Of a stretch of 64,000 nt of DNA, positions 1 through 8,789 are shown piece by piece. The position numbers and the translations under genes were made by a program. Position 1 is the stretch's first letter. Each line of letters begins with the position of its first letter. This DNA is from Chakrabartyella piscis. GTDB lineage: Bacteria > Bacillota > Clostridia > Lachnospirales > Anaerotignaceae. The DNA lies in the NCBI GenBank assembly GCA_030067835.1, contig CP092441.1, positions 1,116,001 to 1,180,000 of the forward strand, read 5' to 3'. The notes beneath the pieces are model-generated. The model was given only the letters and a program-made list of their open reading frames with translations, made no database searches and had not been told where the DNA came from.

Positions 1-1
1 T

Positions 2-280
2 TTCTCACATGTGTTCATTGCAATGGCAAGACATGCAGGCATTCCAGCCAGATATGCCAATGGTTTACCTTTAGGAAAGGGACCCAGTCATGCTTGGACA
101 GAAGTATATGTAGATGGCACTTGGATTGGAGTGGATCCCACTAGAAATCGTTTGGTGGGTGATGATTACGTTCGTTTTTGCATAGGTCGAGATTTCTTGG
201 ATTGTGCTTTGGAGCGTGGTGTGTTGTTTGGTTCTGCTTCTCAATCACAAAGTACCATGACACATGTGATTCAACAATAA
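2..280 (+). CDS. Transglutaminase-like protein, C-terminal part
   Basis: This is the 3' end of a gene that begins before the window; the frame is open from base 2. The visible 93 residues match the end of a bacterial transglutaminase-like (cysteine protease fold) domain. The stretch HVFIAMARHAGIPARYANG normally follows the catalytic Cys, the His lies in SHAW and the Asp in VDPT. The catalytic Cys itself would lie upstream of the window. Its substrate cannot be told from this fragment. It ends at a TAA and is followed within 15 bases by an intrinsic terminator, so it closes its own transcription unit. Confidence 0.8.
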   Translation, partial: FSHVFIAMARHAGIPARYANGLPLGKGPSHAWTEVYVDGTWIGVDPTRNRLVGDDYVRFCIGRDFLDCALERGVLFGSASQSQSTMTHVIQQ

Positions 281-290
281 AATATCCAAA

Positions 291-319
291 GGCGTAGATT
301 AATTTCTACGTCTTTTTTT
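291..319 (+). terminator. Intrinsic terminator after transglutaminase-like gene
   Basis: Stem GGCGTAGA / TCTACGTC (one G-T wobble) with loop TTAATT, followed by a run of seven T. It separates the partial gene from the fructose operon. A TATACT -10-like box lies at 332-337 but has no convincing -35 box. Confidence 0.85.
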
Positions 320-387
320 ATGCAAATATGGTATACTTTTTACAAACGAGGACAAACTGACTGCAAGGTGAAATTGGAGGAGGATTT

Positions 388-1293
388 ATGATATATACAA
401 TGACTTGTAATCCATCTTTGGATTATATTGTAACGGTAGATGGCTTTCAATTGGGCAAAACCAATCGCACACAAACAGAAAAAATGGTGGCAGGTGGCAA
501 AGGCATCAATGTGTCTATGGTATTGCAAAATCTAGGCATTGCAAACATTGCTTTGGGCTTTGTGACAGATGATTTCACTGGAATGGAGTTTTTGCGTCAA
601 ATCCAAACATTGAAGGTAAAAAATGACTTTGTTTCTGTGGCAAATGGCACAACACGCATCAACATGAAATTAAAAAACATAGATGGTACAGAAATCAATG
701 GAAAAGGACCCATTGTCACAAAGGAAGAACAAGAACTTTTGTTTGTAAAATTGGATTTGTTGCAACAAGATGATATTTTGATTTTATCAGGTAGCATTCC
801 AAATGGCATTTCAGATGTATTCTATGGTGAAATCATGAAACGATTGCAAGATAAAGGGGTTCTATTTGTGGTGGATGCTACCAAAAAACTATTGGAATAC
901 GCATTGCCATATCAACCATTTCTCATCAAACCCAATAATCATGAATTGGGTGAATTGTTTGGTGTGGAGCTGACCACAAGAAAATCTGTGGTGCCATATG
1001 CAAAGAAAATCCAAGATTTAGGAGCAAGAAATGTATTGGTTTCCATGGCAGGAGAAGGCGCTGTGTTCTTGGCAGAAACAGGCGAAGTGTTCCAAATGGA
1101 AGCACCAAAAGGCACATTGGTCTATGGTGGTGGCGCTGGCGATTCTATGGTGGCAGGTTTTGTCACTGGCTGGTTGCAAGAAAAGGACTATTTCCATGGA
1201 TTTAAGATGGGTGTTTCTGCTGGCAGTGCAACAGCATTTTCTGAAGGTCTGGCTACCAAAGAAGTGGTAGAAGCCATCTATAGAACCATATAA
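388..1293 (+). CDS. fruK: 1-phosphofructokinase
   Basis: PfkB-family sugar kinase of 301 residues, the usual length for FruK/LacC enzymes. It phosphorylates fructose 1-phosphate to fructose 1,6-bisphosphate using ATP. The N-terminus MIYTMTCNPSLD and the AGGKGINVS motif (about residues 35-43) are typical of the 1-phosphofructokinase branch. The C-terminal GGGAGDS (247-253) carries the catalytic Asp252 and the anion hole. The start is fixed by GGAGGAGG a few bases upstream. The PTS fructose transporter follows after 33 bases, which supports fructose rather than tagatose 6-phosphate as the substrate. The usual DeoR-type fruR is not seen next to it and may lie elsewhere. Confidence 0.93.
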   Translation: MIYTMTCNPSLDYIVTVDGFQLGKTNRTQTEKMVAGGKGINVSMVLQNLGIANIALGFVTDDFTGMEFLRQIQTLKVKNDFVSVANGTTRINMKLKNIDGTEINGKGPIVTKEEQELLFVKLDLLQQDDILILSGSIPNGISDVFYGEIMKRLQDKGVLFVVDATKKLLEYALPYQPFLIKPNNHELGELFGVELTTRKSVVPYAKKIQDLGARNVLVSMAGEGAVFLAETGEVFQMEAPKGTLVYGGGAGDSMVAGFVTGWLQEKDYFHGFKMGVSAGSATAFSEGLATKEVVEAIYRTI

Positions 1294-1326
1294 ATACGCA
1301 ACAAATCAATTTCTAGGAGGCATAAC

Positions 1327-3216
1327 ATGAAAATTACAGACTTATTGGATCAAAAGAGCATTTCTTTGGGTGCATCACCAAAAACAAAGGAAGAAGCAAT
1401 TGATCAGGCTGTGGCTTTGATGGAGAAGAGTGGAAATGTAAAGGATTTACAGGGGTATCGACAAAGTGTTTTGGCAAGGGAACTTTTGAGTACCACAGGC
1501 ATTGGTGATGGCATTGCAATTCCCCATGGAAAAAGCAAATCTGTGAAAAGAGCAGGACTTGCAGCAATGGTGATTCCAAAAGGTGTGGATTTTGATGCTT
1601 TGGATGGGGAACCAGTCCATTTACTATTTTTGATTGCAGCACCAGAAAGCAAAAGTGATGTACATTTGGAAGTGTTGCAAAAGCTATCCACACTACTGAT
1701 GCAAGATGGATTTATGGAACAATTGCAATCAGCAAAAACAGAACAGGAATTTCTTTCAATCATAGATGAAGCAGAAGTAGAACCAGAAGCAATCCAAGAA
1801 CCACCAAAGAAAAATGAAGATGTAATTTGCGATATTTTGGCAGTCACAGCATGTCCAACAGGAATTGCGCATACCTATATGGCAGCAGAAGCTTTGCAAA
1901 AAGCAGCAACAGCAAAGAATTGCACCATCAAAGTGGAAACAAGAGGTTCTAGTGGTGCCAAAAATGTTTTGACAGTAGAAGAAATCCAAAATGCAGATTG
2001 TATCATTGTAGCAGCAGATACCAAGGTGCCAATGGAACGTTTTGGTGGTAAGAAAGTCATAGAATGTCAGGTGTCAGATGGCATCAGCAAAGCAGAAAAT
2101 TTGGTGGAACAAGCCATTTTGGGCAATGCACCCATATTGGAAAATACACATACAAACAAAGAAGAACATACAAAAAATAATGGTCACAAGGTATATATGC
2201 AATTGATGAATGGAGTTTCACACATGTTGCCATTTGTGGTTGGTGGCGGTATTTTGATTGCTTTGTCTTTCTTGATTGATGGTTTGTCTGTGGATTTGAA
2301 TGCTTTGACAGAAATAGAACGTAGTGCTTTGGGTAGCATCACACCAGTGGCAGCAACTTTGAAAGAAATTGGTGGCATTGCATTTGGGTTTATGCTTCCT
2401 GTTTTGGCAGGCTTCATTGCCATGAGCATTGGAGATAGACCGGCTTTGGCACTTGGCTTTGTAGGTGGTTTGATGGCAGCAAATGGACAATCAGGATTCT
2501 TGGGTGCTTTGCTCATTGGTTTTGTATCGGGTTATGTGATTTTAGGCTTGCAAAAAATCACAAATCATTTGCCACAAACCATAGAAAAAATTGCACCAGT
2601 GATTCTATTTCCTGTGTTTGGGATTTTGACGGTTGGATTGGTGATGATGTATCTTGTGGAAACGCCAATAGGTGCACTGAACACAGCGCTAAACCAAGGA
2701 CTTTTGACCATGAGTGGTACCAGTAAAATGGTGCTTGGTTTGATTTTGGGTGGTATGATGGCGATTGACATGGGTGGACCCTTCAATAAAGCAGCTTATG
2801 TCTTTGGTACAGCTTCCATTGCATCTGGAAATTATGACATTATGGCAGCGGTTATGGTCGGTGGCATGGTGCCACCATGTGCAATCGCTTTGGCAACCAT
2901 TTTGTTTCAAAACAAATTCACCAAAGAAGAAAGGGCATCAGGACCAGTCAATTTCATTATGGGTTTGGCATTTATCACAGAAGGTGCAATTCCATTTGCA
3001 TCAGCAGACCCACTTCGGGTGTTACCTTCTTGTATCATAGGTTCTGCTGTGGCAGGTGCTTTGTCTATGATGTTTGGATGTACGCTTATGGCACCACATG
3101 GTGGTATTTTTGTATTTCCTGTGGTGGGAAATCCATTCCAGTATGTCATTGCATTGTTGGTTGGTGTGGTGATTGGAGCATTGATTTTAGGTGTTTGCAA
3201 GAAAAAAACAATATAA
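1327..3216 (+). CDS. fruA: PTS fructose transporter, fused IIA-IIB-IIC
   Basis: 629-residue membrane protein that imports fructose and phosphorylates it to fructose 1-phosphate. Domain order is IIA (about 1-150, phospho-His67 in the IPHGK motif), IIB (about 165-265, phospho-Cys176 in TACPTGIAHT) and IIC (about 290-629, many hydrophobic helices, with GGPFNKAAY). The phosphate passes from HPr to IIA, IIB and then sugar. It lies 33 bases after fruK with its own AGGAGG, so the two form an operon. The fused ABC order is common in Firmicutes. The specificity for fructose is inferred from fruK; mannose-type relatives look similar. Confidence 0.93.
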   Translation: MKITDLLDQKSISLGASPKTKEEAIDQAVALMEKSGNVKDLQGYRQSVLARELLSTTGIGDGIAIPHGKSKSVKRAGLAAMVIPKGVDFDALDGEPVHLLFLIAAPESKSDVHLEVLQKLSTLLMQDGFMEQLQSAKTEQEFLSIIDEAEVEPEAIQEPPKKNEDVICDILAVTACPTGIAHTYMAAEALQKAATAKNCTIKVETRGSSGAKNVLTVEEIQNADCIIVAADTKVPMERFGGKKVIECQVSDGISKAENLVEQAILGNAPILENTHTNKEEHTKNNGHKVYMQLMNGVSHMLPFVVGGGILIALSFLIDGLSVDLNALTEIERSALGSITPVAATLKEIGGIAFGFMLPVLAGFIAMSIGDRPALALGFVGGLMAANGQSGFLGALLIGFVSGYVILGLQKITNHLPQTIEKIAPVILFPVFGILTVGLVMMYLVETPIGALNTALNQGLLTMSGTSKMVLGLILGGMMAIDMGGPFNKAAYVFGTASIASGNYDIMAAVMVGGMVPPCAIALATILFQNKFTKEERASGPVNFIMGLAFITEGAIPFASADPLRVLPSCIIGSAVAGALSMMFGCTLMAPHGGIFVFPVVGNPFQYVIALLVGVVIGALILGVCKKKTI

Positions 3217-3230
3217 AAATAACTATTTTC

Positions 3231-3262
3231 AGGGATATGCATATGTGTATCCCTTTTGTTTT
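3231..3262 (+). terminator. Terminator of the fruKA operon
   Basis: AGGGATA / TATCCCT perfect 7-bp stem with a short loop, followed by TTTTGTTTT. Confidence 0.75.
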
Positions 3263-3663
3263 GCATAAAATAAAAATATTTATCGTTTTTTTTGAGGATT
3301 ACTGAAGAATTACAATGCATACATAAAAATGTCATCAAGTCATTATGTACAAAAGTGAAAACAAAAATGGCTCTATAACGTGATAAAATAGTTAAAAACA
3401 CATAAAAAATAGTGCAAAATTCACAAATGATAGAATAAATACATGGAAAATAATAAAAAACGAAATACAGTTATTTTGAATTTTATTTGTGTATATTTTC
3501 TCGTTTTCTTGTTTCGATTGCATTAATTTTGTAAAAAAAGCGGTAAAAGTTTCTTTTGCATGCACATTTGACCTCGTATAAAACACAATAAAATCAAAAT
3601 AAATGCATATTACTGAAAGAAATCAAGCAATATGCAGAAAAGTGTATAATTTGGCAAAATCCA
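3263..3663. other. AT-rich intergenic stretch before livJ
   Basis: About 400 very AT-rich bases between the fruA terminator and the livJ promoter. I see no ORF with a ribosome-binding site, no tRNA and no recognised riboswitch. The AT richness and poly-A/T tracts could act as an upstream promoter (UP) element or bind a regulator, but no clear inverted repeat stands out. Confidence 0.5.
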
Positions 3664-3692
3664 TTGACTTTTATATTTCACAGGGATATGAT
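3664..3692 (+). promoter_or_regulatory. livJ promoter
   Basis: TTGACT, 17-base spacer, TATGAT: a near-consensus housekeeping promoter. It gives a leader of about 50 bases ending in GAGGAGG ahead of livJ. Confidence 0.8.
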
Positions 3693-3748
3693 ATGTAAAA
3701 CCAAAGAAAAACGATTGGTTCAACAGAAGAAGAGGAGGAAATAAAATT

Positions 3749-4957
3749 ATGAAAAAAAATCTTTTGAAAAGAATGATGAGCTTGACAATGGTGGCTGCAA
3801 TGGCTCTCTCCATGGCAGGTTGTGGTGGTTCCGCAGCAACAGAAGAAGCAACAACATCTGATAGTACAGCTAGTGCTGAAACATCTGAAGGTGGCACATT
3901 TAAAATTGGTGGTATTGGACCTACAACAGGTGCTGTTGCAATCGCAGGTGCTTCTGTTAAAGCAGGTGCTGAAATCGCTGTAGAAGAAATCAACGCAGCT
4001 GGCGGTATCAACGGTATGATGGTAGAAATGAACTACCAAGATGATGAACATGATGCTGAAAAAGCAATCAACGCATACAACACATTGAAAGACTGGGGCA
4101 TGCAAGTATTGATGGGTACAGTAACATCCAATCCTTGTATCGGTGTTGCTCCAGAAGCAGAAGCAGACAACATGTTCTTGTTGACACCATGTGCTTCCGC
4201 TGTTGAATGTATCGTTGCTGACAATGCATTCCGTGTTTGTTTCTCTGATCCAAACCAAGGTGCTGCATCTGCACAATACATTGTAGACAACGGTGTTGCT
4301 GATAAAGTAGCAGTTATCTATGATAGCTCTGATGTATACTCCAGTGGTATTTATGAATCCTTTGCAGCTGGTGCAGCTGAATATGGTGTAGATATCGTAG
4401 AAACACAAGCGTTTACATCTGAAAGTAGAACAGACTTCTCTGTACAAATCCAAAAAGCAAAAGCATCTGGCGCTGAATTGGTTTACATCCCAATTTACTA
4501 CTCTGATGCAACTTTGATTCTTGCAGAAGCAGTGAAACAAGGTTACGATGCAAGATTCTTCGGTTGTGACGGTTTGGATGGTATCTTGAATGTAGAAGGT
4601 TTTGACACAAGCTTGGCAGAAGGACTTATGTTGTTGACACCATTTGCTGCTGATGCAACAGATGATTTGACAGTAAGCTTTGTAGAAAAATACATGGACA
4701 AAGTTGGTGAAGTTCCTAACCAATATGCAGCTGATGGTTACGATGCAATCTACATCATCAAAGCAGCAGCAGAAGCAGCAGGCGTTACAGCAGACATGGA
4801 CTACTCCACAATCTGTGACTTGATGGTACCTGTTATGACAGAAATCACAGTTGCTGGTTTGACTGGTCCTGCAATGACATGGGAAGCTTCTGGCGAACCC
4901 AACAAAGATCCAAAAGTAGTTGAAATTGTTGATGGTGCATATGTATTGATGCAATAA
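3749..4957 (+). CDS. livJ: Branched-chain amino acid ABC transporter, binding lipoprotein
   Basis: 402-residue substrate-binding protein of the Leu/Ile/Val family (periplasmic-binding fold type I). It has a short signal peptide and a lipobox SMAGC with lipidated Cys25, then a Ser/Thr/Glu linker and the binding domain from about residue 50 (FKIGGIGPTTGAVA). It captures amino acids outside the cell and hands them to LivHM. It is first in livJHMGF and has a strong promoter. A hairpin and a partial terminator separate it from livH, which would keep its mRNA in excess over the membrane genes. Its codon choice favours abundant-gene codons more than livH or livM. The exact ligand, whether Leu/Ile/Val or another amino acid, cannot be read from the sequence. 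Confidence 0.9.
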   Translation: MKKNLLKRMMSLTMVAAMALSMAGCGGSAATEEATTSDSTASAETSEGGTFKIGGIGPTTGAVAIAGASVKAGAEIAVEEINAAGGINGMMVEMNYQDDEHDAEKAINAYNTLKDWGMQVLMGTVTSNPCIGVAPEAEADNMFLLTPCASAVECIVADNAFRVCFSDPNQGAASAQYIVDNGVADKVAVIYDSSDVYSSGIYESFAAGAAEYGVDIVETQAFTSESRTDFSVQIQKAKASGAELVYIPIYYSDATLILAEAVKQGYDARFFGCDGLDGILNVEGFDTSLAEGLMLLTPFAADATDDLTVSFVEKYMDKVGEVPNQYAADGYDAIYIIKAAAEAAGVTADMDYSTICDLMVPVMTEITVAGLTGPAMTWEASGEPNKDPKVVEIVDGAYVLMQ

Positions 4958-4972
4958 AAATAAGAATATCGC

Positions 4973-5005
4973 TTTCATTGGAGGGACTGGATTCTTCCAA
5001 TGAAA
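4973..5005 (+). other. livJ 3' hairpin without T-run
   Basis: Perfect 10-bp stem TTTCATTGGA / TCCAATGAAA with a 13-base loop just after the livJ stop. There is no T-run behind it, so it is more likely an mRNA-stabilising or processing hairpin than a terminator. Confidence 0.6.
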
Positions 5006-5103
5006 TGATATATTGCAAAAGAAATTAAAAATACAAAAGTCAATATAAAATACAAAAGCAAAATAAAAGTACATAAAGATAAAATGGTTTGAGTAGAACC
5101 GAA

Positions 5104-5135
5104 CAGGGGTATTCAATGAATGCCCTTGTTTTTTT
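5104..5135 (+). terminator. Partial terminator between livJ and livH
   Basis: Eleven-pair stem (two wobbles) from CAGGGGTATTC to GAATGCCCTTG with a three-base loop and a run of seven T. It lies between genes of one transporter, so leaky termination probably sets the livJ to livHMGF ratio. Confidence 0.75.
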
Positions 5136-5176
5136 CAAAGATATGTCAACAGTATATGGGTAAAAGGGGTGAGTGA

Positions 5177-6058
5177 ATGGAGTTTTTATCGTATTTAATC
5201 AATGGAATTAGTTTGGGTAGCGTATTTGCGATCATTGCCCTTGGGTATACTATGGTTTATGGTATTGCGAAAATGTTGAACTTTGCACATGGGGATGTCA
5301 TTATGGTTGGTTCCTATGTGGTATTTGTATCAGTCAATTCTATGGAACTTCCAACAGTTGTATCGGTGTTGCTTTCCATTGTGGTATGTATTGTTCTTGG
5401 TGTGGTCATCGAAGGCATTGCATATAAACCTTTGCGACAAGCACCAAAATTGGCAGTTCTCATTACAGCAATCGGTGTCAGCTATTTCTTACAAAATGTT
5501 GCTTTGTTGATTTTTGGTGCAGACACAAAATCTTTCCAATCTGTAGTCAAAGCAGATCCCATTACATTTGCAGGCGGTCAAGTGGTTGTTTCTGTGGAAA
5601 CCATTGTAACCATTGCAGCTTGTATCATCATTGTTTTGGCTTTGAGCTATTTTATGAAACATTCCAAAATGGGACGTGCCATGCTTGCAGTTTCGGAAGA
5701 TAGTGGTGCAGCACAACTTATGGGGATCAATGTCAATCGTACCATTACAGTCACATTTGCAATTGGTTCTGGTTTGGCAGCAATTGCAGGTGTTTTGCTT
5801 TGTTCTGCATATCCAGCACTGACTCCATACACAGGTTCTATGCCTGGTATCAAAGCCTTTGTTGCAGCGGTATTTGGTGGTATTGGTTCCATTCCAGGTG
5901 CACTTATTGGTGGCATTTTGTTGGGTATCATCGAAATTATGGGTAAAGCATACATATCTTCCCAATTGGCAGATGCCATTGTATTTGGTGTGTTGATTGT
6001 GGTGTTGATTGTGAAACCTACAGGATTACTTGGAAAACAAATCCAAGAGAAAGTGTAA
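5177..6058 (+). CDS. livH: Branched-chain amino acid ABC transporter permease LivH
   Basis: 293-residue hydrophobic protein of the LivH family, with about eight membrane segments. The N-terminus LINGISLGSVFAIIALGYTMVYG and the motif GMLNFAHGD (here KMLNFAHGD) are diagnostic. It forms half of the membrane channel of the Leu/Ile/Val transporter with LivM. AAGGGG precedes the ATG. livM begins 10 bases after its stop. Confidence 0.93.
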   Translation: MEFLSYLINGISLGSVFAIIALGYTMVYGIAKMLNFAHGDVIMVGSYVVFVSVNSMELPTVVSVLLSIVVCIVLGVVIEGIAYKPLRQAPKLAVLITAIGVSYFLQNVALLIFGADTKSFQSVVKADPITFAGGQVVVSVETIVTIAACIIIVLALSYFMKHSKMGRAMLAVSEDSGAAQLMGINVNRTITVTFAIGSGLAAIAGVLLCSAYPALTPYTGSMPGIKAFVAAVFGGIGSIPGALIGGILLGIIEIMGKAYISSQLADAIVFGVLIVVLIVKPTGLLGKQIQEKV

Positions 6059-6068
6059 GGTGGCAGCG

Positions 6069-7148
6069 ATGAATATGATAAAATCTATGAGCAAAACAAC
6101 AAAAAACAATGCGATTACCTATGCAATGGTCATCATAGCCTTTGCAGTGGTACAAACAATGGTTATGACAGGCAATATCACAAGTCTTATGAATGGGCTT
6201 TTGGTACCACTTTGTACCTATGTTATTTTGGCAATTTCTTTGAATTTGACAGTTGGTATTTTGGGTGAATTGAGTCTTGGACACGCAGGTTTTATGTGTG
6301 TAGGTGCATTCTCCAGTTCCATTTTTTCTCAATTGACAGTAGATGTGATTACAACTGGCTGGATGAGATTTTCACTTGCAATTATCTTAGGTGCAATTAT
6401 GGCTGGTTTGTTTGGCTTCTTGGTTGGGATTCCAGTTTTGCGTCTGAAAGGTGATTATTTGGCAATTGTAACCTTGGCATTTGGTGAAATTGTAAAAAAT
6501 GTCATCAATGCGATTTATGTGGGTATTGATGAAGCTGGCGTGCATTTTTCTTTGCAAGATGTAACTTCTTTGGGATTGTCTGAAACAGGTTTGGTACTCA
6601 TCAAAGGACCACGTGGAATTACAGGCACACCAAAAGACTCCACATTTGTCATTGGTGTTATCTTGATTATCATTACTTTGATTGTCATTTTGAATTTGAT
6701 GAATTCCAGAACAGGACGTGCAATCATGTCCATTCGTGACAATCGTATTGCAGCAGAATCTGTTGGGATCAACATTACAAAATATAAATTGTTGGCATTT
6801 GCCATTTCAGCAGCTTTGGCGGGCGTTGCAGGTGCTTTATATGCACACAACTTGTCTACTTTGACCGCTTTGCCTAAAAACTTTGGTTACAACATGTCCA
6901 TTATGATTTTGGTATTCGTTGTTTTGGGTGGTATTGGTAACATTCGTGGTTCCATCATTGCAGCAGTGGTTTTGACATTGATTCCAGAGCTTTTGCGTTC
7001 CCTCAATGATTATCGTATGCTTATGTACGCAATTGTATTGATTGTAACTATGATTTGTACTTGGAGCCCTAAAATCAAAGAGCTTCGTGAAAGATATTCT
7101 TTGCAAAATTGGATACAGAAAAAGAAACATGCAAAGGAGGTTGTGTGA
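6069..7148 (+). CDS. livM: Branched-chain amino acid ABC transporter permease LivM
   Basis: 359-residue permease, partner of LivH. The diagnostic motif LSLGHAGFM and the EAA-like cytoplasmic loop (ESVGINITKYKLLAFAISA) are present. The frame is open further upstream, overlapping livH, but the ATG at 6069 has an AAGGTGG site at normal distance and gives the family's usual N-terminus. The first 20 residues are basic and the last 30 are Lys-rich, as expected for cytoplasmic ends. livG follows after one base. Confidence 0.92.
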   Translation: MNMIKSMSKTTKNNAITYAMVIIAFAVVQTMVMTGNITSLMNGLLVPLCTYVILAISLNLTVGILGELSLGHAGFMCVGAFSSSIFSQLTVDVITTGWMRFSLAIILGAIMAGLFGFLVGIPVLRLKGDYLAIVTLAFGEIVKNVINAIYVGIDEAGVHFSLQDVTSLGLSETGLVLIKGPRGITGTPKDSTFVIGVILIIITLIVILNLMNSRTGRAIMSIRDNRIAAESVGINITKYKLLAFAISAALAGVAGALYAHNLSTLTALPKNFGYNMSIMILVFVVLGGIGNIRGSIIAAVVLTLIPELLRSLNDYRMLMYAIVLIVTMICTWSPKIKELRERYSLQNWIQKKKHAKEVV

Positions 7149-7149
7149 T

Positions 7150-7908
7150 ATGGCACTTTTGGAAATCAATAACTTAGGTATTTCTTTCGGTGGTTTGCGT
7201 GCAGTAGATGCATTCAACTTGAAAATTGAAAAAGGTCAATTGTATGGCTTGATTGGACCCAATGGTGCTGGCAAAACCACAGCATTCAACCTTTTGACAG
7301 GTGTATACAAACCATCACAAGGTAGAGTTTTGTTGGATGGTGAAGATATTACAGGCAAATCTGTAATCGAAATCAATCGTACAGGTGTTGCAAGAACCTT
7401 CCAAAATATTCGTTTGTTCCATGAACTACCTGTTTTGGATAATGTAAAAGTTGGACTCCACAACCAAATGGAATATTCCACATTGGCAGGCATTTTGCGT
7501 TTGCCAAAATATAGAAAAGTAGAAAAAGAAATGAACCAAAAAGCAATGGAATTGTTGAAAGTATTTGATTTGGATGGAGATGCAGAAACATTGGCAGGCA
7601 ACCTTCCTTATGGGAAACAAAGAAAATTGGAAATTGCCAGAGCATTGGCAACCAATCCAAAACTATTGCTTTTGGATGAACCAGCAGCTGGTATGAATCC
7701 AAATGAAACAAAAGAATTGATGGATACCATTCGTTTCATTCGTGATGAATTTGATATGACCATTTTGCTCATTGAACATGATATGAAATTGGTTGGTGGT
7801 ATTTGTGAAGAATTAACTGTTTTGAGCTTTGGTCAAATCTTGGCACAAGGAGAAACCAGTGCTGTTTTGAAAGATCCAAAGGTTATTACAGCATATCTTG
7901 GAGAATAG
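7150..7908 (+). CDS. livG: Branched-chain amino acid ABC transporter ATPase LivG
   Basis: 252-residue ABC ATPase. It has Walker A GPNGAGKTT, the LivG-type signature NLPYGKQRKLEIARAL and Walker B LLLLDEPAAGMNP. The PAAGMNP motif separates LivG from LivF. It powers the LivHM channel together with LivF. The start at 7150 is chosen over upstream in-frame codons because AAAGGAGG lies eight bases before it and it gives the usual MALLEINNLGISFGG start. Confidence 0.93.
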   Translation: MALLEINNLGISFGGLRAVDAFNLKIEKGQLYGLIGPNGAGKTTAFNLLTGVYKPSQGRVLLDGEDITGKSVIEINRTGVARTFQNIRLFHELPVLDNVKVGLHNQMEYSTLAGILRLPKYRKVEKEMNQKAMELLKVFDLDGDAETLAGNLPYGKQRKLEIARALATNPKLLLLDEPAAGMNPNETKELMDTIRFIRDEFDMTILLIEHDMKLVGGICEELTVLSFGQILAQGETSAVLKDPKVITAYLGE

Positions 7909-7919
7909 GAGGGTGTCTT

Positions 7920-8630
7920 ATGGCAATGTTGGAAATCAAAGATTTGGAAGTATATTATGGAATGATTCATGCCTTAAAAGGACTCTCTTTTGAAGTCAAT
8001 GAAGGGGAAATCATTGCACTGATTGGTGCAAATGGTGCTGGCAAAACCACAATTTTGCATACAGTAACAGGTTTGCTTTCTCCAAGATCAGGCAGTGTTA
8101 TGTTTGAAGGAAAAGACGTTACAAAAGTGCCAGCACATCAAATTGTTTCCATGGGTATGGCACATGTACCAGAAGGTAGACGTGTATTTGCAAGTTTGAG
8201 TGTTTTGGATAACTTGAAAATGGGTGCTTACACCAGAACCGATAAAGCAGAAATAGAAGAATCTTTGCAAAGGGTATACAAAAGATTCCCACGTTTGGAA
8301 GAACGTAGCAACCAAGCAGCAGGTACACTTTCTGGTGGTGAGCAACAAATGCTTGCTATGGGACGTGCTCTTATGTCCAAACCAAAAATCATCTTGATGG
8401 ATGAACCTTCTATGGGTCTTTCTCCTATTTATGTAAACGAAATTTTTGATATCATTCGTGAAGTCAGTGCCAGTGGAACCACAGTGCTTTTGGTGGAACA
8501 AAATGCAAAAAAAGCACTTTCCATTGCAGATCGAGCATATGTTTTGGAAACAGGAAATATTGTACTTTCTGGTGATGCAAAAGAATTGATCAACGATGAT
8601 TCTGTGAAAAAAGCATACCTTGGTGAATAA
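7920..8630 (+). CDS. livF: Branched-chain amino acid ABC transporter ATPase LivF
   Basis: 236-residue ABC ATPase. It has Walker A GANGAGKTT, signature LSGGEQQMLAMGRAL and Walker B ILMDEPSMGLSP. The sequence VPEGRRVFASLSVLDNL is characteristic of LivF. It is the last gene of livJHMGF, with GGAGGG before its ATG. No strong terminator follows directly; a REP-like repeat and a TGTAGGG hairpin lie downstream. Confidence 0.93.
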   Translation: MAMLEIKDLEVYYGMIHALKGLSFEVNEGEIIALIGANGAGKTTILHTVTGLLSPRSGSVMFEGKDVTKVPAHQIVSMGMAHVPEGRRVFASLSVLDNLKMGAYTRTDKAEIEESLQRVYKRFPRLEERSNQAAGTLSGGEQQMLAMGRALMSKPKIILMDEPSMGLSPIYVNEIFDIIREVSASGTTVLLVEQNAKKALSIADRAYVLETGNIVLSGDAKELINDDSVKKAYLGE

Positions 8631-8633
8631 ACT

Positions 8634-8667
8634 AAGATTTTTCGTCACGATGCTTCTTTGAATGACA
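8634..8667 (+). repeat. REP-like repeat, copy 1
   Basis: 34 bases beginning AAGATT and containing TTCGTCA and TGAATGACA, the last two forming a small stem (GTCA/TGAC). A second copy of the same length lies at 13635-13668. Both copies are followed closely by a TGTAGGG hairpin. Confidence 0.6.
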
Positions 8668-8671
8668 ATCC

Positions 8672-8696
8672 TGTAGGGTGTGGCTTGCTGCCACCG
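8672..8696 (+). repeat. TGTAGGG hairpin repeat
   Basis: TGTAGGG followed by a bulged stem GGTGTGGC / GCCACC. It belongs to the scattered hairpin family described in the findings and may end the liv transcript. Confidence 0.6.
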
Positions 8697-8743
8697 TTAT
8701 GAACTACATATCCATTTATTTTGTTAAATGTGTGTGTATATGG

Positions 8744-8772
8744 TTGACAAATGTGTTTGCTGGTGGTATGAT
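8744..8772 (+). promoter_or_regulatory. trp operon promoter
   Basis: TTGACA, 17-base spacer, TATGAT. It is a consensus promoter located just ahead of the T-box leader. Confidence 0.85.
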
Positions 8773-8789
8773 AAGTAAAATTTAACACT

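Noticed and set aside
3671..5116. Long minus-strand ORF opposite livJ (481 codons)
   Set aside because: Cys/Phe-rich shadow of livJ with no start site; the same applies to the 348-codon ORF opposite the opine dehydrogenase-like gene and the 326-codon ORF opposite smc.
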